Shown: positions 41,494 to 50,394 of the stretch, piece after piece
How positions within the stretch are numbered: the first letter of the stretch is position 1
Layout: the number at the start of each line of letters is the position of its first letter
Source of the DNA: Poriferisodalis sp965204125
Lineage (GTDB): Bacteria; Actinomycetota; Acidimicrobiia; Acidimicrobiales; Poriferisodalaceae
Length of the DNA stretch: 64,000 nucleotides
Direction: 5' to 3'
NCBI RefSeq assembly: GCF_965204125.1
Contig: NZ_OZ241968.1
Location: 3,100,001 to 3,164,000 of the forward strand
Program-made: the position numbers and the translations under genes
The notes under the pieces: generated by a model
Database searches by the model: none
The model's input: the letters and a program-made list of their open reading frames with translations, nothing else
Told to the model about the DNA's origin: nothing

Positions 41494-42878
41494 TGAACGC
41501 CGCCCGTGACGTTGCCCTCGGCGTCGTAGAACTCCGCTATCCCGACCGATTCGTACCAGCGGTCGAACGGCCGCTCCAGCACGACTTCGGGTCGGGCATC
41601 GACGAACGCCGTCCCGTCCGCGACCATCTGCTCCACGTCGTCGTGCGCATAGCCGATCTCGGTGAGGACGTCGACGGTGTCGCCACCCATGTTGGGGCCG
41701 GCGCGGGTCACGTATGGGGGCGACTCGCTCATGCGCACCGGGTTGCGAACGAACAGGTCGCGACCCAGTCGTGGACTCGGGGCGATCGAGTACGGACGTC
41801 GGTCGTGCACCTGGGGATCGGCCAGCACGCCCGTGTGGTTCAGCACCTCGTACGCCGCAATGCCCAGCGCTTGCAGCTCCGCAGCCGCTTGCTGGGGGCT
41901 GCGGCGGCTGGTCCAGGCCGACAGTTCGGCATCGATCGCATCGTGGTTGGCGATGCGATCGGCCAGCGTGGCGTGCGGGTAGGTGGACAACGCAGCCTGG
42001 TCGACGGCGTCGTGCGCAGGCACATCAGACCATTCGGCCAAACCCGCCAGCGCCTGCCACGCCTCGTCGTCGGGCACCTCGACGGCGATCCAGCGATCGT
42101 TGCCCGCGCATGGGTAGATCCCCGCAGGTGCCGCCCACGCGACCCGGTTGCCATTGCGAAACGGCTCGGGCACGCCGAGGTCCTGGCCGACCAGGTATGG
42201 CCCCAGGAACGACACGGTGGTCTCGAGCTGGCTGATGTCGATGAACCGGCCCTCACCTGTGCTGTCCCGCTCGTGCAAGGCCGTGACGATCGCCAGCATG
42301 GTGTGCAGCCCGCCCATGTAGTCCGGCGGGGCGATGGAGGGAATGCCGGCGGGTTCCTCGTGCGGGAAGCCAGTGAGCGCGTCCCATCCCACGAGCGGTG
42401 CCTGATTCGGACCGAAGGCCCGGAACGGGTAGTACGGCTTGTCGGGGTCGACGCCGAACCCGGTCATGCCTGCATAGATGATGTCGGGGCACACCTGCTT
42501 GACGGATTCGTAGTCGAGTCCGAGCTCGGCGATGCCCGGCGCCGCGAAGTTCGTCAGGAACACGTCGCACGTGGCCAGCAGGCGTTTCGCAGCCTCAAGC
42601 GCCTGGGGCTGTTTCAGCTCGAGGCCAACCGAGCGCTTGCCGGCCGACATCTCGGGCACGTAGGGACCTGTGTCGCAGAAGACATCCGCCAAATCGGGAT
42701 CGCGAGCCCATGCGGAGCCGAACGCTCGCGCCACGTCGGGATAGCTGTGGGCCTCCACCTTGAACACCTCGGCCCCGTGATGAGCCATGGCCTTGCCGCA
42801 GCACGGCGCTGCCACCGCAATGCTGATCTCGAAGACCCGGATCCCTGCAAGCGGTCTGCGGTCAGCGCTCGCCGTCAT
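41490..42878 (-). CDS. CaiB/BaiF (family III) CoA-transferase
   Basis: A 462-residue family III CoA-transferase, longer than the usual 400 by a C-terminal extension (ERPFDRWYESVGIAEFYDAE). Motifs are GIRVFEISIAVAAPCCGKAM, GAEVFKVEAHSYPDVARAFG, AGKRSVGLELKQPQ, YAGMTGFGVDPDKPYYPFRA, and PPDYMGGLHTMLAIVTALHE with the catalytic Asp in PDYMGG. It retains the active-site region more clearly than its partner. ATG 42878 has GAGGTG as ribosome-binding site. It is the first gene of the pair. Confidence 0.88.
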   Translation of the reverse strand: MTASADRRPLAGIRVFEISIAVAAPCCGKAMAHHGAEVFKVEAHSYPDVARAFGSAWARDPDLADVFCDTGPYVPEMSAGKRSVGLELKQPQALEAAKRLLATCDVFLTNFAAPGIAELGLDYESVKQVCPDIIYAGMTGFGVDPDKPYYPFRAFGPNQAPLVGWDALTGFPHEEPAGIPSIAPPDYMGGLHTMLAIVTALHERDSTGEGRFIDISQLETTVSFLGPYLVGQDLGVPEPFRNGNRVAWAAPAGIYPCAGNDRWIAVEVPDDEAWQALAGLAEWSDVPAHDAVDQAALSTYPHATLADRIANHDAIDAELSAWTSRRSPQQAAAELQALGIAAYEVLNHTGVLADPQVHDRRPYSIAPSPRLGRDLFVRNPVRMSESPPYVTRAGPNMGGDTVDVLTEIGYAHDDVEQMVADGTAFVDARPEVVLERPFDRWYESVGIAEFYDAEGNVTGGVQ

Positions 42879-43072
42879 CGATGACACCTCATGTGCTCCG
42901 ATCCCATAGCCCGGTGACCTTACTCCCGGCCGCTTGCGGGACTTGTGCCAGCTGACTGGGCTCAGTATCGCTAGCGACAGCAGCCGCGGCACCGGCCGGC
43001 GGCGCGTGCTAGGACAAGATCCCGGCGGCGGGAAACGCTTGCCGCCAGGCCAAGCCGGAGGGTTGCCCCGAC

Positions 43073-43459
43073 ATGACTGATTCCGCCGATTCACCGACCG
43101 AGGTCGTCGGAAAGTTCATCGCCTGCATCGAAGCGAAGGACCTCGACGGGGCGGCCGCCCACGTCTCCGACGACGTCTATTACGACAACGTGCCGGTGGG
43201 CGATATGACTGGCCCCGACGCCATGAAGGAGTTCCTGAGCGGCCTGACGAAGGGCGACGGGCCCGTGGAGTTCGAGGTCGTCCGCCAGACGGCCACCGGC
43301 AACACCGTGATGAACGAGCGGGTCGACCGCTTCCACACCGGCTCCGGCCGGCTGATCGAGCTGCCGGTGATGGGGATCTTCGAAGTCAACGACGGCCTGA
43401 TCACCTTCTGGCGGGACTACTTCGACAACGGCATGTTCATGCGCCAGATCAAGGGCTGA
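43073..43459 (+). CDS. limonene-1,2-epoxide hydrolase family protein
   Basis: A 128-residue SnoaL-fold protein. NERVDRF (Arg83, Asp85) and FWRDYFD (Asp115) match the Arg-Asp-Asp triad of Rhodococcus limonene-1,2-epoxide hydrolase (R99, D101, D132 as I recall). The enzyme would add water to an epoxide in the cytoplasm. Wider SnoaL-like proteins also share the fold, but triad conservation favours epoxide hydrolysis. It is six bp before an SDR gene, so a diol product may be oxidised next; the substrate is unknown. Confidence 0.78.
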   Translation: MTDSADSPTEVVGKFIACIEAKDLDGAAAHVSDDVYYDNVPVGDMTGPDAMKEFLSGLTKGDGPVEFEVVRQTATGNTVMNERVDRFHTGSGRLIELPVMGIFEVNDGLITFWRDYFDNGMFMRQIKG

Positions 43460-43465
43460 AACCGC

Positions 43466-44245
43466 GTGGCCTACCAGTACGAGGGATTCGACCTCACTGG
43501 CAAAGTCGCTGTCATCACCGGCGGCAACGGCGGCATCGGGCTGGGCTACGCCCGCGGTGTCGCTGCTGCGGGTGCCGACGTCAGCATCTGGGGCACGAAT
43601 CCCGACAAGAACGCGGCGGCCGAGGCCGAGCTGCGCGAGATCAACCCGTCCGCCAGTGCCCTTCGCTGCGATGTCTCCGACGAGGAGCAGGTGGAAGAGG
43701 CCATGGCGGCAGTGGTCGAGCGCTACGGACGGGTCGATGCCTGCTTCCCGAACGCCGGCATCGGCACGCAGAACCAGAAGGGCTTCCACGAGCACTCCAA
43801 CGAGGACTGGTTCAGCGTCATCGACGTGAACCTGCACGGCGTGTTCTTCACGCTGCGCGCCGCCACCCGCCAGATGATCGCCCAAGGCGAAGGCGGCTCG
43901 TTGGTGCTCACCTCGAGCGGCACAGCGATCCAGGGCGCTGCCCGGGGCCAGGCCTATGCAGCCACCAAGGGCGCCATGCTGGCGATGATGATGGGCCTGT
44001 CGGTCGAGATGGCCCGCTACAAGATCAACGCCAACGCCGTCATTCCGGGCTGGATCGACACCGCCATGACCGAGCGGCTGTTCACCTGGGACAAGTTCGT
44101 CGACAACGTGATGCCCCGCATACCCATGCGCCGATGGGGCGTGCCAGACGACTTCGGTGCCATCGCGGTATATCTCATGAGCGACGCAGCCCGCTGGCAC
44201 ACCGGCGACGTCATCAAGATCGACGGCGGTTTCAGCATCTTCTGA
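43466..44245 (+). CDS. short-chain dehydrogenase/reductase
   Basis: A 259-residue classical SDR. The cofactor loop is ITGGNGGIGLGYARG (17-31), NAG at 96-98, and the catalytic residues are Ser150/151, Tyr164 and Lys168 (YAATK). Asp/Ser after strand 2 is replaced by IWGTNPDK, which suggests NADP use is possible. The start is GTG at 43466, in an apparent operon with the epoxide-hydrolase-like gene. Oxidation of the resulting diol is an inference. Confidence 0.88.
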   Translation: MAYQYEGFDLTGKVAVITGGNGGIGLGYARGVAAAGADVSIWGTNPDKNAAAEAELREINPSASALRCDVSDEEQVEEAMAAVVERYGRVDACFPNAGIGTQNQKGFHEHSNEDWFSVIDVNLHGVFFTLRAATRQMIAQGEGGSLVLTSSGTAIQGAARGQAYAATKGAMLAMMMGLSVEMARYKINANAVIPGWIDTAMTERLFTWDKFVDNVMPRIPMRRWGVPDDFGAIAVYLMSDAARWHTGDVIKIDGGFSIF

Positions 44246-44405
44246 CGCCTCGTGCAATTCGCCGTGCGTCATCGATTTACGAAGCTGTGTTAGGTTTTTT
44301 GGCGCGGGGATTCCGGCTCGCGCCATCCGAGCGACTGCGCTGTCCCACAGCGATGCCGCATTCGGTGCCACAGCGAGCTGGGCGCTGAGTCACGAGGGGG
44401 ACATC

Positions 44406-46154
44406 GTGGAGGAATACGACATTCACATCAAGGACGGCACGATCGTGGACGGGACACGCGTGCCGAGCTTCCGCGGCGACCTGTGGATCTCCGACGGGCG
44501 GATCGCCCAGATCGGCGGCCGTCCCGACAAGCCTTCCAAGGAAGTCATCGATGCCGGTGGCTGCATCGTGGCCCCGGGCACCATCGATCTGCACACCCAC
44601 TACGACGCGCAGATCCGTTGGGATCCCTACTGCTCCATCTCGAGCTGGCACGGGGTGACCTCGGTGGTGCTGGGCAACTGTGGTTTCGGGTTCGCTCCCT
44701 GCAAGCCCGACTTCCGCGAGCGGTCGATGCTCACGATGGTGCGCACCGAGGCGATCCCGCTGGCGGCGATGCAGGAGGGCATGCTGCCGAAGTGGGACTG
44801 GGAGACCATCCCGGAGTATCTCGACTCGCTGGACCGCACGCCGAAGGGCGTCAACGTCCTGCAGTACATGCCGACGGCGTCGCTGATGATCTACGTGATG
44901 GGCCTCGAAGCGGCAAAGACCCGTCCGGCCAACAATGCGGAGCGCAAGGAGATGCAGCGCCTGCTGCACGAGGGCATGGACGCCGGCCTATGCGGCTTTT
45001 CCATCCAGCGTCTCGGACCCAACTCCACTCAGGCCGACTTCGACGGCTCGCCGATGGTCACCGACACCATGATCGACGACGACATCTTCGTGCTGGCCGA
45101 AGTGCTGCGTGAGCGTGACGAGGGCTTCATCCAGCTCACGCAGGCCACGAGCCCCGACGTCAACAATCCGGAGGATCTCGACTTCAAGCGGCGGCTGGCC
45201 GAGGTCAGCGGCCGACCGATCATCGACAACGTGGTGCCGGTGAGCCAGCGCAACCCGCGGGTGCACGAGGAACGGCTCGAATGGCTCGAACAGGCCCACA
45301 ACGACGGGCTGCGCATCTTCGGCCAGGGCGCCTCCATCCGCACGGGCTTCGCCTTCTCGCTCGACGAGTGGAACCTGTACGACTCGAGCCCGGCGTGGCG
45401 CGAAGCAACCACGGGCTCACTCGAGGACAAGATCCGCAAGATGAAAGACCCTGCCGTGCGGGATCGGCTGCGTGCCGAGACCGACGAGGCGGCGACGCTG
45501 TTCGCGAACACGCAGGGCGCGGTCGGCGGACCACCCCGCAAGCTGGTCGTGCAGGGCGTGGCGCGACGTCAAGACCTGCAGAAGTACGTGGGCAAGTCGC
45601 TGGGCGAGATCGCCGAGATGGAAGGCAAGCACTACATCGACGTGATGTTGGACCTGTCGCTCGAGACCGATCTGAAGACGGAGTTCCTGGGCGAGGGTCC
45701 CGAGTTCAACGTGGACCACATGTCGGCGGTGTACACCGACTCGCCGTACACGATCCCTGGCGTGTCCGACGGCGGTGCGCACACCAAGTTCTTCACCGGC
45801 GGTGCATGGACGACGGACTTCTTGGCGTGGATCGTGCGTGACGAGCAGCGGCTGACGGTCGAGGAGGCGCACTACCGGATGTCGGCGCTTGCAGCTCATG
45901 CGGCCGGATTCCAGGATCGCGGTGTACTGAAGGAGGGCGCCCCAGCCGACGTGCTCGTCTATGACATGGACGAGCTGGCCATCGATCCCGAATGGATCGG
46001 CGAGGCCGTCTACGACCTGCCCGGCGGCGAGTGGCGCCGCGTGCAGCGTGCGCATGGCTACCGGCACATCCTGGTGAACGGTGTCGAAACGTTCCAAGAC
46101 GGGGAGTGCACGGGCGCCACACCGGGCAAGCTCCTGCGCCACGGCCGCGGTTAG
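44406..46154 (+). CDS. D-aminoacylase-like amidohydrolase
   Basis: A 582-residue metal-dependent amidohydrolase. IVAPGTIDLHTHYDAQIRWD holds the metal-binding HTH; VVLGNCGFGFAPCKPDFRE, the second-shell region VTDTMIDDDIFVLAEVLRER and GVSDGGAHTKFFTGG with the catalytic Asp follow. The C-terminal part returns to the small beta-sandwich (GAPADVLVYDMDELAI). It is closest in pattern to the N-acyl-D-amino-acid deacylase group; many relatives have unknown substrates. The start is GTG at 44406 with a GAGGGGG ribosome-binding site. Confidence 0.85.
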   Translation: MEEYDIHIKDGTIVDGTRVPSFRGDLWISDGRIAQIGGRPDKPSKEVIDAGGCIVAPGTIDLHTHYDAQIRWDPYCSISSWHGVTSVVLGNCGFGFAPCKPDFRERSMLTMVRTEAIPLAAMQEGMLPKWDWETIPEYLDSLDRTPKGVNVLQYMPTASLMIYVMGLEAAKTRPANNAERKEMQRLLHEGMDAGLCGFSIQRLGPNSTQADFDGSPMVTDTMIDDDIFVLAEVLRERDEGFIQLTQATSPDVNNPEDLDFKRRLAEVSGRPIIDNVVPVSQRNPRVHEERLEWLEQAHNDGLRIFGQGASIRTGFAFSLDEWNLYDSSPAWREATTGSLEDKIRKMKDPAVRDRLRAETDEAATLFANTQGAVGGPPRKLVVQGVARRQDLQKYVGKSLGEIAEMEGKHYIDVMLDLSLETDLKTEFLGEGPEFNVDHMSAVYTDSPYTIPGVSDGGAHTKFFTGGAWTTDFLAWIVRDEQRLTVEEAHYRMSALAAHAAGFQDRGVLKEGAPADVLVYDMDELAIDPEWIGEAVYDLPGGEWRRVQRAHGYRHILVNGVETFQDGECTGATPGKLLRHGRG

Positions 46155-46206
46155 AGCTTCTGTGCCGCCCGGCGGGGCGGGTCCTGTCACCACTGTGTTC
46201 CCTGCA

Positions 46207-46260
46207 CGGGCGCAAGCGCCCGCGCGCCCCGCAGTCCTCGCAAGCTGCGGGCTGCGGGGG
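46207..46260. terminator. hairpins between convergent genes
   Basis: CGGGCGC-AA-GCGCCCG (46207-46222) is followed by a second inverted repeat, CCCGCAG / CTGCGGG. No T-tract follows. The position between convergent genes suggests termination in both directions. Confidence 0.4.
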
Positions 46261-46312
46261 CCCCGTTCGGTGCCACCCACCCCGCCTACCTTGGCGCAGT
46301 GGTAGTGCGCGA

Positions 46313-47581
46313 CTAAGTCGTGGCGATGACTTGGGCGAGGGCGGCGACGCCTTCTTGGATGTCGTCTTGGGAGAGGCTGCCGAAGCAGAGGCGCATACGG
46401 CGTGCGCCCCAAGCGGGTTCTACTGACCAGGCTGCGCCTTCGTTGAACTGGATGCCTCGCTTGGCCGCTGGCGCCAGATAGCTCGACGTGTCGGTGCCGG
46501 CTGGGAATGTGAGCCATACGAAGATGCCGCCCTTGGGGTCGGTCACCTGCACCGGTCCGCCGAGCTTGATCGCCACTTGTGACAGCGCACCCATGTGGGT
46601 GTTCACGGCGTGGCGCATCACCGCACATTTCTCTCGCAGCGTTTCCCGCAGCTGGGCTACGTGGTCGTCAAAGTGGGCTGCTGCGTACTCGGCGAGCACG
46701 AGCTGTTCGATTGCACCGGTGCCGGCATCGTCCTTGAGGGCCATGAGCTGGCGCACGATGGGCACGTCGCCCACGATGTAGCCGACGCGGAGCGCAGGCG
46801 CGATCGACTTGGAGAACGAGCCGCAGTAGATCACTGCGCTCTGTCCGCCGGATTCGGCACAGTCCAGTGCACGCAGCGTCGGTGGACGCTCGCCAGTCCA
46901 CTGGAGATCGGAATAGCACTCGTCCTCGAATATCGGCACGCCGAAGTGCCGGGCGATGGCCAGGATCTCCCGCCGGCGCTCGACCGGCATCACCGATCCG
47001 GTGGGGTTCTGCACCGTCGGGATGGTGTAGATGAAACGGGGCGGCGTGCCGGCCGCAGCCAGCTCGTCGAGCAGGCCGGCAAGCCGTTCCGGAACGATCC
47101 CGTCGTCGTCGAGCTCGACGCCGACGCATCTGGATCCTCGCCGGGCGACCTTCGAGATCATCCCCCCGTACGTCGCCTCTTCGGCAACCACGACATCGCC
47201 CGGGCGCAGGAACGCCGCATTGACGAGGTCGAGCGCCTGCAACGAACCGGACACCACGAGCACCTGCTCGCTGCTCGTCGGCATGTGTGCATTCGCTGCC
47301 AGCGATCCGGCGATGAACTCACGCAACCCGTCGAAGCCCTGCGGATTGCCGCCGAGGTTGTACGTAGCGAGCTCGGAGCCGTGCTTGGTGAGAACTGCCA
47401 TCGCCGCCTCGGTCAGGCCGCCCACCGGCACGCTCGGCGAGTCGTTGTTCCCGCCGACGAAGCTGAAGCGCGGGATGGGCGTCCACGCCCCCGCCGGCTG
47501 AGGCAGGCCCTCGGCCATCTTGGCTGCCATGTCGAACGCGCTCGCTGGCGCGTTGCCGTGCGGTGGGCCGGTCTGCGGCAC
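46313..47581 (-). CDS. PLP-dependent class I/II aminotransferase (LysN/MocR-like)
   Basis: A 422-residue fold-type I aminotransferase. GNPQGFDGLREFIAG, VVSGSLQALDLVNAAFLRPG, YTIPTVQNPTGSVMPVERR, FEDECYSDLQW and the PLP-lysine loop CGSFSKSIAPALRVGYIVGD are clear. No N-terminal GntR domain is present, so it is an enzyme rather than a MocR regulator. 2-aminoadipate or aromatic amino acids are typical substrates; none can be chosen. The GTG start at 47581 has GGAGAG upstream. Confidence 0.88.
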   Translation of the reverse strand: MPQTGPPHGNAPASAFDMAAKMAEGLPQPAGAWTPIPRFSFVGGNNDSPSVPVGGLTEAAMAVLTKHGSELATYNLGGNPQGFDGLREFIAGSLAANAHMPTSSEQVLVVSGSLQALDLVNAAFLRPGDVVVAEEATYGGMISKVARRGSRCVGVELDDDGIVPERLAGLLDELAAAGTPPRFIYTIPTVQNPTGSVMPVERRREILAIARHFGVPIFEDECYSDLQWTGERPPTLRALDCAESGGQSAVIYCGSFSKSIAPALRVGYIVGDVPIVRQLMALKDDAGTGAIEQLVLAEYAAAHFDDHVAQLRETLREKCAVMRHAVNTHMGALSQVAIKLGGPVQVTDPKGGIFVWLTFPAGTDTSSYLAPAAKRGIQFNEGAAWSVEPAWGARRMRLCFGSLSQDDIQEGVAALAQVIATT

Positions 47582-47614
47582 GATGCTCTCTCCGGTGATG
47601 CTCGGCGGGCTCGG

Positions 47615-48019
47615 CTAGGCGTCCGAGACCACGATTCGCTGGGCGAACAGCCATCGCCCGTCGACCTTGCGGACGATGTCGTCGTAGTGCCCGACCAGCA
47701 GGATCCTGCCGCCGTCAGCCAGCGGCTTGACCATCTGCAGGTGGCTGAACACAGTGGCCTCGGATCCGTCGCCGTCGGCCACCACGTTGGTTACCCAGTG
47801 CTGTGCCGAGGCGAATTCCGCGTACTGCTCTTCGGTCGAGTACGCGGCGGCGAACGCCCGCAGCTCGTCCCGGCCGTTGAAGGTGCCGACGATCCCGATG
47901 AACTGCCCGTCGGGAGCGAACGTATCGGCGTACCCGTCGGCATCGCCGGTGTCGATCGCCTTGTTGTAACGAGAGATGAGGTCCCGTATCTCGACTCGGT
48001 CGTCATTTGTCAGTGCCAC
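47615..48019 (-). CDS. SnoaL/NTF2-like protein
   Basis: A 134-residue NTF2-fold protein: RVEIRDLISRYNKAIDTGDA, YADTFAPDGQFIGIVGTFNG, and VGHYDDIVRKVDGRWLFAQR. This is the SnoaL_4/ring-hydroxylating beta-subunit-like pattern. Members act as isomerases, dehydratases or accessory subunits. No catalytic set stands out. The start is GTG at 48019 with GGGGGAGAG upstream. It is 33 bp before the aminotransferase on the same strand. Confidence 0.78.
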   Translation of the reverse strand: MALTNDDRVEIRDLISRYNKAIDTGDADGYADTFAPDGQFIGIVGTFNGRDELRAFAAAYSTEEQYAEFASAQHWVTNVVADGDGSEATVFSHLQMVKPLADGGRILLVGHYDDIVRKVDGRWLFAQRIVVSDA

Positions 48020-48195
48020 AGCTCTCCCCCAGTGCTCTGCCGGCCTGTTGGCGTCAACTTACTGCGGCGCGGTTCGCGCAGCTCTGGCCCTCGGGGTGTC
48101 GGCTCGTTCTGGGCGTTAGCTATGCCTACTGAACTGCAGCAGGCACCGTCACTATTCAGCATTCGGCCATCTGGATACGTGCCGAGTCCCCTGCT

Positions 48196-48201
48196 TATAC
48201 T
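48196..48201 (+). promoter_or_regulatory. -10 box for leaderless ABC-ATPase transcript
   Basis: TATACT followed by seven bases and an in-frame GTG at 48209. No clear -35 box. Confidence 0.6.
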
Positions 48202-48208
48202 TCGATTG

Positions 48209-49426
48209 GTGCGCACGGTCCGGGCATTTCGGTCAAAGCGAGACCGGCGAGACGCCGACCCGGCGGCGCCGGATGACTTGGCCCGGAACGGCCGAGGTCG
48301 ACACTGGCCGGGGGCACGCTCGATCATCCTCGATGGCGTCACCCACTCGTACAGCCAGGCCCACGGAGTCAGTTCCCCCAAAGGCCTCGATCCCGCCGAC
48401 GCAATCGCCCAGGGCAGCTATTCGGTATACGACCTGTCGCTGCGTGTCGAGCCCGGCGAGTCGGTCGCGCTGCTCGGCCCCAGCGGTTGCGGCAAGACCA
48501 CGTTGCTGCGCCTGATCGCAGGCCTCGAACGTCCCCTGGCTGGCACTATTCAGCTCGGCGAGAGGTTCGTCTCGGGACCGCCGGGGCGAGGCGGTTCCTG
48601 GGTGGCTCCCGAGTCGCGCCGTGTCGGGATGGTGTTCCAGGACTGGGCGCTGTTCCCGCATCTCACCGTGGGCCGGAATGTCGGCTACGGGCTCGAACGG
48701 TCGACACGAACGCCGGGCCGTATCGCCGAAGCACTCGACCTAGTGGGTCTGTCCGGGTTTGCCGAACGCATGCCCTCCACGCTGTCGGGCGGGCAGCAGC
48801 AGCGTGTCGCGCTGGCGCGAGCGCTGGCGCCCCGCCCTGGTGTGCTCTTGCTGGACGAGCCCTTCTCCAATCTCGACTCATCGCTGCGCGAGGACGTTCG
48901 CAGCGAGGTCCGGCGGCTGCTCATCGAACTGGGCATCACGGCCGTCTTCGTGACCCACGACCAGGACGAGGCCTTTGTGGTCGGCGACCGCGTGGGCGTG
49001 CTCTGCGAGGGCCGTCTCGCGCAGGTCGACACACCCGATGGCCTCTACCGCCGACCTGTCGACCCGTTCGTGGCCGACTTCGTGGGCACAGCGTCATGGC
49101 TGCGCTGCGGTGCCTCGGATGGCTTTGCGCACACCCCGCTCGGACGCCTCCCTCTCAGCAACGCCGCCGGCGAGAGCGGCAACGGGACGGCATCCAACGC
49201 CGCAGACCGAGTTGTCGACGTGATGCTGCGCCCGGAGCAGCTCAGCTTGGCCCAGGGCGCCACAGCCGAAGTCGAACTGGTGGAGTTCTACGGGCACGAC
49301 TCGATGGTCGTGGCGAATCTCGACGGCACTCAACTGCGCGTGCGCTGCGGACCCGATCCCGAAGTACGTCGCGGCGACTCGGTCGCTGTCGAGTTCACCG
49401 GCACCAGCGTCGTTGCATTCGCTTAG
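48209..49426 (+). CDS. ABC transporter ATP-binding protein (FbpC/PotA/ThiQ type)
   Basis: A 405-residue importer ATPase. Walker A is LGPSGCGKTTLL (89-100), the Q-loop VFQDWALFPHLTV, signature LSGGQQQRVALARAL, Walker B LLLDEPFSNLD and switch His VTHDQDEAF. A TOBE-like C-terminal domain follows (VMLRPEQLSLAQGATAEVEL). The group imports iron, polyamines or thiamine. No permease or binding-protein gene is adjacent. A partnership with the thiamine-type lipoprotein at 11.7 kb is possible. The GTG start is chosen from the -10 spacing; ATG 48122 is the alternative and would add 29 residues. About 55 N-terminal residues precede the family's usual start. Confidence 0.85.
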   Translation: MRTVRAFRSKRDRRDADPAAPDDLARNGRGRHWPGARSIILDGVTHSYSQAHGVSSPKGLDPADAIAQGSYSVYDLSLRVEPGESVALLGPSGCGKTTLLRLIAGLERPLAGTIQLGERFVSGPPGRGGSWVAPESRRVGMVFQDWALFPHLTVGRNVGYGLERSTRTPGRIAEALDLVGLSGFAERMPSTLSGGQQQRVALARALAPRPGVLLLDEPFSNLDSSLREDVRSEVRRLLIELGITAVFVTHDQDEAFVVGDRVGVLCEGRLAQVDTPDGLYRRPVDPFVADFVGTASWLRCGASDGFAHTPLGRLPLSNAAGESGNGTASNAADRVVDVMLRPEQLSLAQGATAEVELVEFYGHDSMVVANLDGTQLRVRCGPDPEVRRGDSVAVEFTGTSVVAFA

Positions 49427-50316
49427 CCGCTACCCGCACGCAGCGGGGAGATGACCTGCTCGGCGAAGCGGTGGGCTGGCTCGGCGCTGTCGGGGTTGCC
49501 GAAGTCGAGCACGAAGTGGCGGATGCCCACATTCACCAGCGAAGCCAGGAACTCGGCGTACTCGGCAGACTCGCTGTCAGTTGTGGGCAGTGCGCGCTCG
49601 ACAGTGGTGGACATCTCCAGGCCAGCCGGATCGCGTCCGAGACGCTCGAGCTCGTCCAGCACGATGCCGCACTTGCGCCGTAGCGCTTCGAGATCCCGCC
49701 GCCACGGCGTGTTCCAGATGTCGGCATGGCGGGCGGCAACCTTCAGGCCGATCTGCTCTCCCGAGGCTCCGATGCAGATCGGCGGCGGAACTTCAGGCAG
49801 CGGTGGCGCTGCAGCACCGTCGATGCGATAGTGCTGCCCTTCGAAGCTGGGGTCATCCCGCGTCCACATCAGCCGGCAGATCGTGACCACCTCTTCGAGC
49901 TGGGCAAACCGCACTTTGGGCGAGGGAAATTCGTAGCCGTACGCCTCGTACTCGTCGCCGCGCCAGCCCGCCCCGATGCCCAGGATGAATCGGTTGCCCG
50001 ACAGGTACTGCAGTGTCGCCGCCATCTTGGCTGTCAAGGCCGGCGGCCGGTAGCCGTGCCCGAGCACGTGGTGGCACAGCTGCACATCGGGCAGGCGAGC
50101 CGCACACCAGGTGATCGTTGTCCACGCTTCGAGGAATGGATCAGTCTTGGCGTCGAACCCGTAGAAGTGATCGGCGATCCACAGCGAGTCGAAGTGCCCG
50201 ATCACCTCGGGCAGCAGCCACTCCACCTGGTCGGCCACGATCGGCCGGTGATCGCTCCACCGGTTGCCGATGCACGGCGACAGCCACCCGAACCTGAGCG
50301 AATTCTCCCCAGTCAC
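49423..50316 (-). CDS. LLM-class F420-type oxidoreductase
   Basis: A 297-residue luciferase-like TIM-barrel protein (RFGWLSPCIG, GHFDSLWIADHFYGFDAKTD, FILGIGAGWRGDEYEAYGYE, PPICIGASGEQIGLKVAARH). The RFILGIGAGW and EYEAYG strings are typical of the F420-dependent TIGR03560 group. The substrate is unknown. The start is GTG at 50316, six bases after minus-strand TAGTGT. Its stop overlaps that of the ABC gene tail to tail. Confidence 0.88.
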   Translation of the reverse strand: MTGENSLRFGWLSPCIGNRWSDHRPIVADQVEWLLPEVIGHFDSLWIADHFYGFDAKTDPFLEAWTTITWCAARLPDVQLCHHVLGHGYRPPALTAKMAATLQYLSGNRFILGIGAGWRGDEYEAYGYEFPSPKVRFAQLEEVVTICRLMWTRDDPSFEGQHYRIDGAAAPPLPEVPPPICIGASGEQIGLKVAARHADIWNTPWRRDLEALRRKCGIVLDELERLGRDPAGLEMSTTVERALPTTDSESAEYAEFLASLVNVGIRHFVLDFGNPDSAEPAHRFAEQVISPLRAGSG

Positions 50317-50394
50317 GGCGTCACACTAACGACGCGCTCGCGATCGCCGCTGGGCGAGCCCGGCGTTTTGCACCTGCCTCACCCGATGGTGGGG

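Noticed and set aside
46595..48208. Extension of the ABC ATPase frame far upstream of 48209
   Set aside because: The open frame runs antisense through the aminotransferase and SnoaL-like genes and shows no domain; a -10 box and GTG mark the likely start.
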